From contig NZ_JACJOF010000010.1 of NCBI RefSeq assembly GCF_014695395.1, positions 1 to 64,000 on the forward strand: a stretch of DNA of 64,000 bases, in the 5' to 3' direction. The translations under genes and the position numbers were made by a program. Position 1 is the first letter of the stretch; the number at the start of each line of letters is the position of its first letter. The stretch is from Nodosilinea sp. FACHB-131. Its GTDB lineage: Bacteria > Cyanobacteriota > Cyanobacteriia > Phormidesmidales > Phormidesmidaceae. Below are positions 1 through 9,405 of the stretch, piece after piece. The notes below the pieces were generated by a model. The model was not told where the DNA came from. It was given only the letters and a program-made list of their open reading frames with translations, and ran no database searches.

Positions 1-293
1 GGTTGGTTAAAAAGCCGAATTCGAAAGCTCCTTCCCCATGACGATGGCTTGCGCGCTGCCATGGAGTCAATCCTTAAGCAAGCCGTGTCCTAACCTAACC
101 GGCTTTAGCTATAACTTCTAGCGAGAGTTATTCAAGAGCGCGCTATCGAGGGATACTAAATCCTATCTGTGTAACCCGTAGGAGTGTTACAGTGCAATGC
201 CCCTGTGGGGTATCGGCGATGAATGGGGTTTCGGGAGTCGGTGTGAAGCCGGGGGTAATTCAGATTCGCGGGTTGGCCGCTCGACCCAGTTCG
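1..293. other. Intergenic, window edge
   Basis: No convincing gene. The 3' end of the minus-strand kinase gene borders it on the right. A short perfect hairpin, TGTAAC with GTTACA, lies at 170-191, and CCCC-TGT-GGGG follows at about 200-210. Either could end the kinase transcript, but neither has a T-tract. An open frame starting at 192 runs antisense into the kinase gene and has no support. Confidence 0.5.
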
Positions 294-3203
294 TCAATTG
301 ATCAGGCTAGCGATCGCCGCCACCAGTTCAGCGGGCCCAACCGGCTTGCTAAAGTGGCGCTGAAACCCGACCGCCAGGGCTTTTTGCTGATTGATTTCGC
401 CAGCGTAGGCCGTCAGGGCGATCGCCTTGGGCAAGGGATAAGCCGTGGCCTGCCCGCCTGGTTCAGCCAACTGAGCGGTCATGTGCTGTAGCAGCATGTA
501 GCCGTCCATGTCGGGCATGCCAATATCACTGATCAGCACGTCAAAGGTTGACTGGTTGAGGGCTTGCAGCGCGTCTACCGCAGAGGCCACGGCCGTCACC
601 GTCGCCCCGGCCTGCTCCAAAATAAAGGTCAATATCTCGCGAGAATCGGCGTCATCGTCCACGGCTAACACACGAACGCCCGCGAGGGGCGCAGTGCTAG
701 ACCCCAAGGGCGCAGGCTGAGGGTGATCCACCGGTCTGCGCGCCTCTGCCAGCAGCGGCAGTTTCACGCTAAAGGTGGCTCCCTGACCGTCGCCGGGGCT
801 CTCGGCAGCCACGGTGCCGCCGTGCAGTTCAACCAGCTGACGCACGATCGCTAGCCCCAACCCCAACCCACCAAACTGGCGGGTCGTTGTGCTATCGGCC
901 TGACGAAAGCGATCGAAAATATAGGGAAGCACCTCGTCGATAAAGCCCTTGCCGGTATCGGTGACCGTAATTTGAGCGTAGCTCTGGAGCGGTAGAGGAG
1001 GGTCAGATTCAGCGCTCGTACCCGTTTCACACCGTAGGGTGACCTCCACCCGTCCTCCGTTAGGGGTGAATTTCACCGCGTTGGAGAGCAAATTCCAAAC
1101 CACCTGCTGGAGGCGACCGGCATCCCCTGAAACGTACCCCACCTGACCATAGTCAACCTGAATCGCGATCGCCTTGGCCTCAGCCGCTAGCCGCACCGTT
1201 TCCAGGGCAGCTTCAATGACGGATTGAAGATTTACCGGCGCGGCCTCAAGGCTGAGTTTGCCCTGCAAGATTTTCGACATGTCGAGCAGGTCGTCAATCA
1301 GCTGGGTTTGCAGCCTGGCGTTGCGCTCAATGGTCTGGAGGCCACGGGTTTGAGTTTTCAAGTCGTGCCGCTGCTGCTGGAGGATTTTTGACCAGCCCAA
1401 GATCGGGTTTAGGGGCGACCGGAGCTCGTGGGAGAGCACCGCCAGAAACTCGTCTTTGATCTGGTTGGCCCGCTCGGCCTCAGCGCGGGCCTGGCGCTCG
1501 GCCTCATAGAGCTGCGATCGCGAAATGGCCTGGGCACACTGACGGCTCAGGGTCAGCATAAACTCGCGATCGTCCTGGCTGAGCTGCTTAAACTGCTTAA
1601 ACGACAGCGATAGCCCGCCCACTGGCTTGCCTTCCACCATCAGGGGCAGCGAGATCCAGGCCTGATAGGGATGGCGTTTGTAGACCTCGGCCAGATGGGG
1701 ATAGCGGGCCAGCCGTTCTGCCAGTGGCTCTGACCAGGCGGGCTGACCAGTTTTCACCGCCTTTGAAAGCGGCAGCGATGCATCGATAGAGAAGCGAGGC
1801 TGAATTTCCTGGGGATTGGTCTCATAGCCAATCGATTGCACGATCTCAAGGGTGGTTCCATCCGGGCTGAGCAGGGCCATGAGGGCGGCATCGGCCTCCA
1901 GAGCCGCTACACTCTGCTCCACAATCACCGCCGCTACTTGCTCGGGCGTGAGCAATTCAGAGAGCGCCGCCGTCACCGTCTGCAACCGAGCGGTGCGATC
2001 GGCGGCGGTTTCGGCGGCCCGCTGAGCCTGCTGGGCGGCTTGGTAGAGGCGGGCATTGTCGATGGCGATCGCGGCCCGACGACCCAGGTCCTCAGCTAGG
2101 GTTAGATCACCTAGGCCATACTGCTGCTCAGACTCGGCAAACGCAAAGGAAATACTGCCCAAAACCCGGCCCCGCGCCTCCAAAGGGGCAACAATGCAGG
2201 ACCTCAGGCCCACCCCGCGCAAAATATCTAGATACTCAGAGTTGGTGACAGTTGCCGTCAGTTGCTCATCGGTGATGGTAACCATAATTTCGCTTTGCCC
2301 AGTCTTCATCACTCGAGAGATGCCGTAACCATCGTCTAGGTGCCTGGGAAAGCGCTGGGCTAACTCCCAGCCCAGCTGCACCTTTTGAGGATCGCAGTGG
2401 GCGACAGCAACACGGCTAATGCTGCCGTTCTCATTTAACAGATCTACCGCGCACCAGTCGGCAAAGTACGGCACGGCTAGCTGAGCAACAATTTGCAGCG
2501 TCTGTTCGTAGTCTAAAGATGCGGCTAGGGCCGTACTCACCTCCACCAGAAAGGTCGATTGCCGCTGCTCAGTCTCAGCCTCCAGCTGGGCCGCCTGCGC
2601 CCTGACTAACTGGGCGCCTTCTTCTGCCAGGCGCAGGCGCATGGCTTCGGCCTGTTTGTGTTCGGTGATGTCGTGCATGACCACCACGGCCCCCTGCCGT
2701 TTGCCCTGAGCATCGACGATCGCCTGCCCGTTGACCAGCAGTGTGCGGGCGGGGCCAGTTTTAGGCGCAATAACGATCTCGGCGTTGTTGACAATTTCGC
2801 CCTGCAAAGCTCGAAAGAGAGGAATTTCTGCCAGCGGCAGGGGCGTTTGGCCGTCGGAGCGGTACAGATCGTAGCCCTCGGCCCACTGCTCCGGTGGCAG
2901 GGGTTGCTCGGGCAGCCCGTGAAACTCGCGGGCCGCCTGGTTAAACAGGGTTAAAACGCCCTCGGCGTTGCAGGCCACGATGCCAGCCTGCAGGTTGTCA
3001 AGCAGCACCCGCAGCACGTTCTGCTCGGTTTGCAGAGCGGTTTCAGCCTGCTGCCGGTCAGCAATTTCGGCGTGGAGGAGCGACTTGGCCTGGGTGAATT
3101 CGACCTGCTGGTTGAACAATTGCATCAGCGCCTGCTGCCGAGCGGCCTCAGAGGCTGATGGAGGCTGCGCGGGTGACGCCGAGTCGGGGAGGGGTTCAGC
3201 CAT
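294..3203 (-). CDS. Hybrid sensor histidine kinase (PAS-GAF-GAF-HisKA-HATPase-REC)
   Basis: A 969-residue soluble hybrid kinase. It has an N-terminal coiled region, a PAS/PAC domain (about 60-190, ending MHDITEHK), two GAF domains (about 230-385 and 410-570), and a HisKA phosphoacceptor helix with the H-box SHELRSPLNP near 595. An HATPase_c domain follows with N-box NLLSNAVKF, G1 DTGKG and G2 GLGLGLAI. A C-terminal receiver (about 850-969) has the AVDDD acidic pocket, phosphoacceptor SDIGMPDMDG and the SKP lysine. No membrane segment is visible, so sensing is probably cytoplasmic. It lies 66 bases downstream of a related kinase and is probably co-transcribed with it. The GAF domains lack an obvious CH bilin motif. 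With no DNA-binding output, it probably passes phosphate to another regulator. The signal is unknown. Confidence 0.93.
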   Translation of the reverse strand: MAEPLPDSASPAQPPSASEAARQQALMQLFNQQVEFTQAKSLLHAEIADRQQAETALQTEQNVLRVLLDNLQAGIVACNAEGVLTLFNQAAREFHGLPEQPLPPEQWAEGYDLYRSDGQTPLPLAEIPLFRALQGEIVNNAEIVIAPKTGPARTLLVNGQAIVDAQGKRQGAVVVMHDITEHKQAEAMRLRLAEEGAQLVRAQAAQLEAETEQRQSTFLVEVSTALAASLDYEQTLQIVAQLAVPYFADWCAVDLLNENGSISRVAVAHCDPQKVQLGWELAQRFPRHLDDGYGISRVMKTGQSEIMVTITDEQLTATVTNSEYLDILRGVGLRSCIVAPLEARGRVLGSISFAFAESEQQYGLGDLTLAEDLGRRAAIAIDNARLYQAAQQAQRAAETAADRTARLQTVTAALSELLTPEQVAAVIVEQSVAALEADAALMALLSPDGTTLEIVQSIGYETNPQEIQPRFSIDASLPLSKAVKTGQPAWSEPLAERLARYPHLAEVYKRHPYQAWISLPLMVEGKPVGGLSLSFKQFKQLSQDDREFMLTLSRQCAQAISRSQLYEAERQARAEAERANQIKDEFLAVLSHELRSPLNPILGWSKILQQQRHDLKTQTRGLQTIERNARLQTQLIDDLLDMSKILQGKLSLEAAPVNLQSVIEAALETVRLAAEAKAIAIQVDYGQVGYVSGDAGRLQQVVWNLLSNAVKFTPNGGRVEVTLRCETGTSAESDPPLPLQSYAQITVTDTGKGFIDEVLPYIFDRFRQADSTTTRQFGGLGLGLAIVRQLVELHGGTVAAESPGDGQGATFSVKLPLLAEARRPVDHPQPAPLGSSTAPLAGVRVLAVDDDADSREILTFILEQAGATVTAVASAVDALQALNQSTFDVLISDIGMPDMDGYMLLQHMTAQLAEPGGQATAYPLPKAIALTAYAGEINQQKALAVGFQRHFSKPVGPAELVAAIASLIN

Positions 3204-3269
3204 GAATCGATTCAGCAGGAATAGCTAAGCGAGCGAATAGGCTAGCAAACCTTAATCCTACCCAGTTTC

Positions 3270-6200
3270 TTAGGCAGAGTAGGCATGGCCGATGCCCAGG
3301 GTGGCGATCGCTCCAATTAAATCCTCGGGCTCCACAGGTTTGGCCAGGTGCAGCTGAAACCCGGCAGCTAGGGCCTGCTGCCGATCGAGTTCTCCGGCAT
3401 AGGCGGTCAGGGCGATCGCGGCAATGGTGCCCCCCTGCTCGGGCGGCAGGGTTCTGATCTGCCGCATCAGCTGGTAGCCGTCGGTGTCGGGCATGCCAAT
3501 GTCGCTCAGCAACAGATCGGGCTGGAGCTGAGGTAATGCCGAGAGGGCCGCCGCCGCCGATGCCACCGCCACCACCTCGGCTCCAGCCTGTTCGAGCAAA
3601 AACGAAAGCACGTCGCGGGTATCGATTTCATCATCGACCAGCAGTACTTTGACGCCCTTCAGCGAAGTAGAGTCAGCGGGTTCAGGGGGCAGGGGCGGGC
3701 GGTCTTCCCCCAGCCCAACCGGCAGGGGCAGCCTGACGGCAAAGGTTGCCCCCTGCCCAGGGCCAGGGCTGGTGGCGGCGATCGTCCCCCCGTGCAGTTC
3801 TACGATGTGGCGGGCGATCGCCAGCCCCAGCCCCAACCCCCCAAACTGCCGGGTGATAGCACCATCGGCCTGCCGAAAGGTGTCAAACACGTGGGGCAGA
3901 AACTCCGGAACAATCCCCTGGCCGCTGTCGGCAACTCGAATTTGGGCAGAGTGAGCTGTGGGCGAGGCATTCCCGGTCGGGGCGGCGGCGCCCCAGGGCC
4001 AGGGGCTGTTGCTCACCACCCGCTCTAGGGTGACCTCAACCTGACCGCCAGAGGGCGAGAATTTGACCGCATTGGAGAGCAGGTTCCAAACCACCTGCTG
4101 CAACCGATTCGGATCGCCAGACACCCTACCCACGGCGGCGTCAAACACCGTTTGGATGTGAACCGCCTTGGTGTTGGCCGCCAGCTGAACTGTCTCGATC
4201 GCAGCCTGAATAGTGGCTCTTAAATCAACGGCATGGTCATCCAGGCGCAGTTTGCCCTGTAGAATCCGCGAGACATCGAGCAGGTCGCCAATCAGCTGGG
4301 TTTGCAGCTGGGCATTGCGCTCAATGGTCTCTAGAGCACGATCGGTCGTTGCGGCATCGTACTGGCGCGATCGCAGCAGTTTAGACCAGCCCAGAATCGG
4401 ATTGAGGGGAGTGCGCAGCTCGTGGGACAGCACCGCTAAAAACTCATCTTTGATGCGGTTGGCCGCCTCCGCCTCGGCCCGAGCGGCTTGCTCAGCGGCC
4501 AGGCTGCGAGTTAGCTCAAGCTGAGCCTGGCGCTGGGCCGTGATGTCGCGCGCGGTGACAATGGCCAAAATGATTCGACCTTGCTTATCCTGCACCGGAG
4601 TGCCGCTGTAGCTGCCAATCCAGGTCTTGCCGGTGTCGCGACGATGTACCTGGATGGCATAATCGCGAAAGGTTTCGCCCCGCAACGCCTTGACCATCGG
4701 CCACTGCCCCAGGGCAATACGCTGGCCCTGCAAATCGTGACCCTCAAACAGGTCCGCAAACTCGGGCACAGACCGCTGCACCTGGTCGACACTGTCGTAG
4801 CCGTGCAGCGCTAGCGCCACCGCATTAAACGTCACAATGTGGCCCTCGGGGTCGGCTATGACCAAACCCTCGGTCATGCTGTTGATGACGGCTTCGAGCT
4901 GGCCCAGACTAGTCTCTAGCCGATGCAGGAGCTGTTCCCGTTCAAGCTCGGCCCGTTTGCGATCGCTAATATCTAGAAAGGCCGCCACCGACCCGCGCAC
5001 CTGACCCTGGTGGTTAAGCAGTGGTTTAGCGTAGCCAAATAGGTTGAACCGGGTGCCGTCGCCTCGCACAATGTCGACTTCTGTGCCTTTGACTTCTGTG
5101 TTGTGAATCGCGGCGTAGCGCAGGGGAAATTCATTAGGGGTAAGTTCTTGGCTCCCCCTAAAGAGTTTGTAGCCTGGCGACGGGGTCTCGACGCGGGTGT
5201 AAGACACATTCTCCTTAGGGTCAAGCCCTAAAATTTGGGCAAAGGCCGGGTTCGATCTGATCTGCCTAAACTCGGCGTCTTGGGCGATTAAGACCCCGAC
5301 GGGAATCACCTCAAAGAGGGTTTGCATGTCTTGGTTGAGCGCCGCGATCGCCTGTTCTCTGGCCTCAAGGGCCGTGGCCATGTCGTCAAACGCCCGCGCC
5401 AGCTGACCCAGCTCCCCAAACTGGTAAGACAGCTCGGTGCGAGTTCCCAGGTTGCCCTCCTGAAGCTGGTGGGCGGTCTGCACCAGAGACTTGACCTTGC
5501 GCGTCAAAAAAACATCGCCCCCAATCCAGGCAGCCGCTAGGGCTAGCGCCGTCACCCCGGCTAGAGCAAACAAGTTTTGCAGCAGCAGCCGGTTGCTTTG
5601 GGCCACGACAAGGCTTTTGGGCACTCCAATACGAATATGTACCGCCTGATCGGCGGCGCTATCGCCCAGGGTTGTAAACCCGTAGAGTCGCTCGACGCCA
5701 TCGAGCCCCCTGGCTACTGCGGTCCCCTCTCCCTGACTCAGCATAATCTGGGTCACGGGCGAATCTGGCAGCGATACACCTACCCAGCTGGAGAAATTTG
5801 GGTAGCGCCCCAGCACAGTTCCGTTGCGATCGGTGATGGTCATGATTGCCCCCGGCGGCAGGTCCACGGCGGCGGCCAGCTGATCGAGCCAGGTCAAATC
5901 GAGCGCGGCCATCACCACCGCCTCCACCTGCCCAGTAGCATCCAGAATGGGATAGCCAAAACTGAGGTCAGCCTGTTTTGTAATCCGCCCAATTTGATAG
6001 TTGCCAATGGCAAAGTCGCGGGTATCGCGGGCGAGTTGAAAGTACGGGCGATCGCCAATGTATACCGGCTGAGTCGGCGTGGATGTACTACAGATGGTGT
6101 AGCCTGTCCGGTTGGCAACGGCCAGGGCCACATAGGTTCTGTACTGCTGAATTAGATCGGCTAGGAGCTGATTACAGGCCTCTGCATTGCCCTCGCGCAG

Positions 6201-6392
6201 GTCAGGCATTTGGGAAAGCGCGATCAGCAGTTGTCGAGCCCCTTCACTCGTCTGCCGCTGGTGGGCAGCCGCAAACTTAGTTAGCCGCAACAAGTTTTCT
6301 TGTGCCTCGACGGCGGCAGTGCGACGCTGCACCGCTGCCGTATAGAGAATCAGCCCCAAGGCTGGAATTACGGCCAGGAGAACCAGCAACAC
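3270..6392 (-). CDS. Membrane hybrid histidine kinase (Cache-HAMP-PAS-PAS-HisKA-HATPase-REC)
   Basis: A 1040-residue kinase. It has an N-terminal membrane segment (LLVLLAVIPALGLILY), an extracytoplasmic dCache-like sensor (about 30-265), and a second membrane segment near 275. Then come HAMP (about 295-345), two PAS domains (about 360-480 and 500-625), HisKA (SHELRTPLNP near 660), HATPase_c (NLLSNAVKF, DSGQG, GLGLGLAIA) and a C-terminal receiver (LLVDDE, SDIGMPDTDG, AKP). The C-terminal half closely matches its downstream neighbour, so the pair probably arose by duplication. The only canonical start is the GTG at 6392, but the reading frame stays open and sensible upstream (QISSLRARL), as family members usually read. 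The true start may therefore be non-canonical, or a frameshift may lie upstream. Confidence 0.9.
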   Translation of the reverse strand: MLLVLLAVIPALGLILYTAAVQRRTAAVEAQENLLRLTKFAAAHQRQTSEGARQLLIALSQMPDLREGNAEACNQLLADLIQQYRTYVALAVANRTGYTICSTSTPTQPVYIGDRPYFQLARDTRDFAIGNYQIGRITKQADLSFGYPILDATGQVEAVVMAALDLTWLDQLAAAVDLPPGAIMTITDRNGTVLGRYPNFSSWVGVSLPDSPVTQIMLSQGEGTAVARGLDGVERLYGFTTLGDSAADQAVHIRIGVPKSLVVAQSNRLLLQNLFALAGVTALALAAAWIGGDVFLTRKVKSLVQTAHQLQEGNLGTRTELSYQFGELGQLARAFDDMATALEAREQAIAALNQDMQTLFEVIPVGVLIAQDAEFRQIRSNPAFAQILGLDPKENVSYTRVETPSPGYKLFRGSQELTPNEFPLRYAAIHNTEVKGTEVDIVRGDGTRFNLFGYAKPLLNHQGQVRGSVAAFLDISDRKRAELEREQLLHRLETSLGQLEAVINSMTEGLVIADPEGHIVTFNAVALALHGYDSVDQVQRSVPEFADLFEGHDLQGQRIALGQWPMVKALRGETFRDYAIQVHRRDTGKTWIGSYSGTPVQDKQGRIILAIVTARDITAQRQAQLELTRSLAAEQAARAEAEAANRIKDEFLAVLSHELRTPLNPILGWSKLLRSRQYDAATTDRALETIERNAQLQTQLIGDLLDVSRILQGKLRLDDHAVDLRATIQAAIETVQLAANTKAVHIQTVFDAAVGRVSGDPNRLQQVVWNLLSNAVKFSPSGGQVEVTLERVVSNSPWPWGAAAPTGNASPTAHSAQIRVADSGQGIVPEFLPHVFDTFRQADGAITRQFGGLGLGLAIARHIVELHGGTIAATSPGPGQGATFAVRLPLPVGLGEDRPPLPPEPADSTSLKGVKVLLVDDEIDTRDVLSFLLEQAGAEVVAVASAAAALSALPQLQPDLLLSDIGMPDTDGYQLMRQIRTLPPEQGGTIAAIALTAYAGELDRQQALAAGFQLHLAKPVEPEDLIGAIATLGIGHAYSA

Positions 6393-6702
6393 CAGGCGAG
6401 CACGGAGACTAGATATTTGGTAGCGGAACCTGGCCTGCCTTGCGATAGCGCTTGCTCTCCCATTGCCTGAATTGAGGTTGACTGAACTAAGGTAACAGCT
6501 GCGCTCCCGTGTATCCCAGCCTAAACGGACACCCGCTAGATTTCACCAAAATACGCAGAGAATGCTCGGCGGCCACCGGGCCAGAACGGAAGAACTTCGC
6601 CATACTCTATTAATTAACCCGTCTGACCACCAGCGATCGCCTTTTCCTAAACACCGCGTTGGCGTCAAACTAACCCTTTACTGTACTGCTACCGGAAATC
6701 TG
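6393..6702. other. Divergent intergenic region between kinase and transglutaminase-like gene
   Basis: This is the shared upstream region of two divergent genes. A possible promoter for the plus-strand gene is TTGGCG at 6659-6664, a 17-base spacer, then TGTACT at 6682-6687, 15 bases before the ATG. A HIP1 octamer sits near 6637. Nothing else is recognised. Confidence 0.35.
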
Positions 6703-7488
6703 ATGCGACTAACCGCAGGGTGTGAGCTTTTATTTGAGACCACTGAGCCTTCGCCGCTGATCCTCATGCTGCGGCCGCGCGGTGGGGCCGCCCAGCAAAT
6801 CATTCAAGACAACCTAGAGCTTGGGCCCAACGTGCCCGTAATCAACTATGTCGATAGCTACGGCAACCTCTGCCAGCGGCTGCTCGCCCCAGTCGGGCAG
6901 CTGCGGGTGCGCAGCACCTCTACCGTCGAGGTCGCCGACGCCATCGATGTGCAGTTTGGTGCCGAGTTTGTGCCCGTGCAAAACCTGCCCGACTATGCGC
7001 TTCAGTTTTTGTTGCCCAGCCGCTACTGCCAGTCTGACCTGATGGCCAACTTAGCCAACGACATCGTGGCCAACATTGAGCCCGGCTACGACCAGGTCGA
7101 GGCAATTCGCCACTGGATTCACACCCATATTGAGTACCGCTACGACACTAGCGACGCCTCGACCTCAGCGATTGAAACCGAAAAAACCCGCGTCGGGGTG
7201 TGCCGCGATTTTGTACATTTGGGCCTTGCCCTATGCCGCAGCCTGACGATTCCGGCCCGCATGGTGGTGGGCTATCTGCACCAGCTCGACCCGATGGATC
7301 TGCACGCCTGGTTTGAGGCCTACGTAGGCGATCGCTGGTATACCTTTGACGCCACCCAACCCACCGCCAAGGGCAACCGCATTGTCATTGCCTACGGTCG
7401 AGATGCCGCCGATGTCGCTCTGGCCACCCAGTATGGGCCGATCAATCTAACCGAAATGAAGGTCTGGGTAACCCCGTCAGAGCTATGA
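6703..7488 (+). CDS. Transglutaminase-like cysteine protease family protein
   Basis: About 261 residues from the ATG at 6703; an upstream TTG-type extension to 6562 has no family-like sequence. It has an N-terminal beta-rich transglutaminase-like domain, then the catalytic core. The core has Cys in GVCRDFVHL, His in DLHAWFEAYV and Asp in TFDATQP, a complete Cys-His-Asp triad. The family (COG1305) includes proteases and amide-cleaving or transamidating enzymes, and many cyanobacterial members have no known substrate. There is no signal peptide, so a cytoplasmic location is likely. It is transcribed away from the kinase pair. Function beyond the fold is not predictable from sequence. Confidence 0.85.
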   Translation: MRLTAGCELLFETTEPSPLILMLRPRGGAAQQIIQDNLELGPNVPVINYVDSYGNLCQRLLAPVGQLRVRSTSTVEVADAIDVQFGAEFVPVQNLPDYALQFLLPSRYCQSDLMANLANDIVANIEPGYDQVEAIRHWIHTHIEYRYDTSDASTSAIETEKTRVGVCRDFVHLGLALCRSLTIPARMVVGYLHQLDPMDLHAWFEAYVGDRWYTFDATQPTAKGNRIVIAYGRDAADVALATQYGPINLTEMKVWVTPSEL

Positions 7489-7637
7489 CTATTACAATAG
7501 AGGATATTCCAGCTACGGCGCTATCCGTTGCGGGCGTTCCTACTGGCTGACTAAAGGTTTAAGCCAATACCTGAAACGTTTAAAGCGCGTTGGGCATCGC
7601 CCAATTTCACCAACTAGCTCTTTATTGGTCAAATATC

Positions 7638-7736
7638 ATGGGCAAGGAAAAGAAAAGCAACAAAGAAGTTAAGAAGCCTAAGTCCGATTCGAGTGGGGAA
7701 AAGAAACCTAAGAAAGATCCTAAACGCTACGACTAA
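7638..7736 (+). CDS. Small lysine-rich protein (32 aa)
   Basis: A 32-codon frame begins MGKEKKSNKEVKKPK and ends PKRYD before TAA. Lysine makes up over a third of the residues and there is no hydrophobic core, so it is probably disordered and could bind nucleic acid or membrane surfaces. It sits alone between the transglutaminase-like gene and a glutathione transferase gene. From memory, short Lys-rich proteins starting MGKEKKSNKE occur in other cyanobacteria, which supports coding, but no function is known. The ATG has no strong Shine-Dalgarno sequence. Confidence 0.55.
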   Translation: MGKEKKSNKEVKKPKSDSSGEKKPKKDPKRYD

Positions 7737-7768
7737 CTGTTCTGGCGTCGTCAGGTCTTTCAGCTGTA

Positions 7769-8440
7769 ATGATTACCGTTCACCACTTAAATAACTCGCG
7801 CTCCCAGCGGGTGCTCTGGCTGCTTGAGGAATTGGGTCTGCCCTACGAGGTCAAGCGCTACGAGCGTGACCCAGAGACCATGCTGGCCCCACCCACCCTG
7901 CGGCAGGTGCACCCCCTGGGCAAATCGCCGGTGATTACCGATGGCAATCGTACCCTGGCGGAATCGGGAGCGATTGTCGAATATTTGGTCGATCGCTATG
8001 GCGATGGGCGGCTGATTCCGGCCTTGGATACTCCAGAGCGGCTGCGCTACACCTACTGGCTACACTATGCCGAGGGGTCTGCCATGCCGCCGCTGCTGCT
8101 AAAGCTGATCTTTGACAGAATTGAGCAAAGCCCGATGCCATTCTTTGCCAAGCCAATCGCCCGAGGCATCGTTGGCCGGGTCAAAGACTCATTTATTCAT
8201 CCTCAAATTACTCAACACCTCGATTTTATGGAGGCAGAGCTGGGCAAAAGTACCTGGTTCGCCGGAGAAGACTTCACCGCCGCCGACATTCAGATCAGCT
8301 TTCCCCTAGAGGCCGCCGCGACGCGGGCGGGGCTCAACGCCAGTCGTCCCAATCTGATGGCGTTTTTAGATCGCATCCACGCTCGACCCGCCTACCAAAA
8401 AGCGCTGGAGCGAGGCGGTAAGTACGAGCTTTTGAGTTGA
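7769..8440 (+). CDS. Glutathione S-transferase family protein
   Basis: 223 residues. The N-terminal thioredoxin-like domain (about 1-80) has SQRVLWLLEELGLPYE, the cis-proline KSPVI and the glutathione-binding AESGAIVEYL. The helical C-terminal domain (about 90-215) carries the N-capping-like FTAADIQISFPLEA. Length and layout match a typical cytosolic GST. SNSRSQ near the N-terminus takes the place of a catalytic Ser/Tyr, so the catalytic residue is uncertain. The natural substrate cannot be named; detoxification or redox work is inferred from the family. Confidence 0.9.
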   Translation: MITVHHLNNSRSQRVLWLLEELGLPYEVKRYERDPETMLAPPTLRQVHPLGKSPVITDGNRTLAESGAIVEYLVDRYGDGRLIPALDTPERLRYTYWLHYAEGSAMPPLLLKLIFDRIEQSPMPFFAKPIARGIVGRVKDSFIHPQITQHLDFMEAELGKSTWFAGEDFTAADIQISFPLEAAATRAGLNASRPNLMAFLDRIHARPAYQKALERGGKYELLS

Positions 8441-8482
8441 GCGCGCAACTTCAGCTGTAATCAGCGGGCCTGGGCAGACTCT

Positions 8483-9205
8483 ATGGGACAAAGCAATTCG
8501 ACAGTCCTACGAGCCGGGCGCTTCATAGCCCTGATGCTGGCTGCGCTCAGTCTTAGTTTGTCGATGGCTCACCTGCTAAAGCTGCCGCAGAGAATGCAGT
8601 TTGACCAGCAGCTCTGGGTTGAGGTCACAATTGTTGAAAACGCTGATCGGCTGTTTGGCTCAGTTGGCGCGGGTTTTGACATAGGGGCCATTTTAGCGGC
8701 GATCGGGCTGGCATTTCTGGTACGCAGGCGCGGTGCAGCGTTCTATTGGACGCTGGGTGGAGCAGTGCTTCTGGGGCTGGCCTTCGTGGGCTGGCTGGTC
8801 TTTGTGGTGCCTATGAATGCCGAGTTTGACACCTGGTTGACCGAGCCCGTGCCCACCGACTGGATGCGGTATCGTGACCAGTGGGAATATGCCCAGGCTG
8901 CGATCGCACTGATCAAAACCCTTGGCCTAAGCTGTCTTGTCATCTCTGTATTACTGGATGCGCCAAGCAAGCTAGCGAATAATTCTCAGTTTGAGAGGCC
9001 GCACCAAAACGGCTTGCCAGCGACAACCCTATCCTCTGCGCCGGCTAGGGCCACTTCTGCCTGGCTGTGGTCAGTGCGGCTGGTGGGGGTAATCGTCGTC
9101 AGCGCGGCATTCTTTGGATTAATAACCTACGTTTTTCACAGCGTTCTAATAGGGACAATTTTATCGATCGCAGGCATTCTGGGGCTTGGCTCCATGGACA
9201 GATGA
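8483..9205 (+). CDS. DUF1772-like four-helix membrane protein
   Basis: 240 residues with hydrophobic segments near 13-32, 62-80, 88-110 and 140-160, plus a fifth pair near 195-238. The pattern of a Trp-Arg-rich loop (WMRYRDQWEYAQAA) before a membrane helix resembles DUF1772/anthrone-oxygenase-like proteins. Those have a conserved W-x-R-x3-W stretch, and some act as cofactor-free oxygenases. The C-terminal extension with two more helices is unusual for that family. It follows the GST gene by 42 bases on the same strand, so the two may be co-transcribed. Function not known. Confidence 0.6.
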   Translation: MGQSNSTVLRAGRFIALMLAALSLSLSMAHLLKLPQRMQFDQQLWVEVTIVENADRLFGSVGAGFDIGAILAAIGLAFLVRRRGAAFYWTLGGAVLLGLAFVGWLVFVVPMNAEFDTWLTEPVPTDWMRYRDQWEYAQAAIALIKTLGLSCLVISVLLDAPSKLANNSQFERPHQNGLPATTLSSAPARATSAWLWSVRLVGVIVVSAAFFGLITYVFHSVLIGTILSIAGILGLGSMDR

Positions 9206-9405
9206 GGCGGTTAGGTCTTCGCTACCACCAACCACGAACGCTTAAAGTGTATAAACCCGGTGGACAGTGAGATTGAAGAGTAGACAGGGGCGATCGCTTC
9301 TAGGGGTATCACCCCGCCCGTATCTTTTCGCAATCAGCCCACCCCGTGATCTAGTTAAAATACAAGCAGCAAGTTTCTCCCTAGCAAGTTACACCGAATC
9401 CATCT

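Noticed and set aside
5577..6155. 192-codon plus-strand frame
   Set aside because: Antisense to the Cache region of the hybrid kinase, with no recognisable domain.
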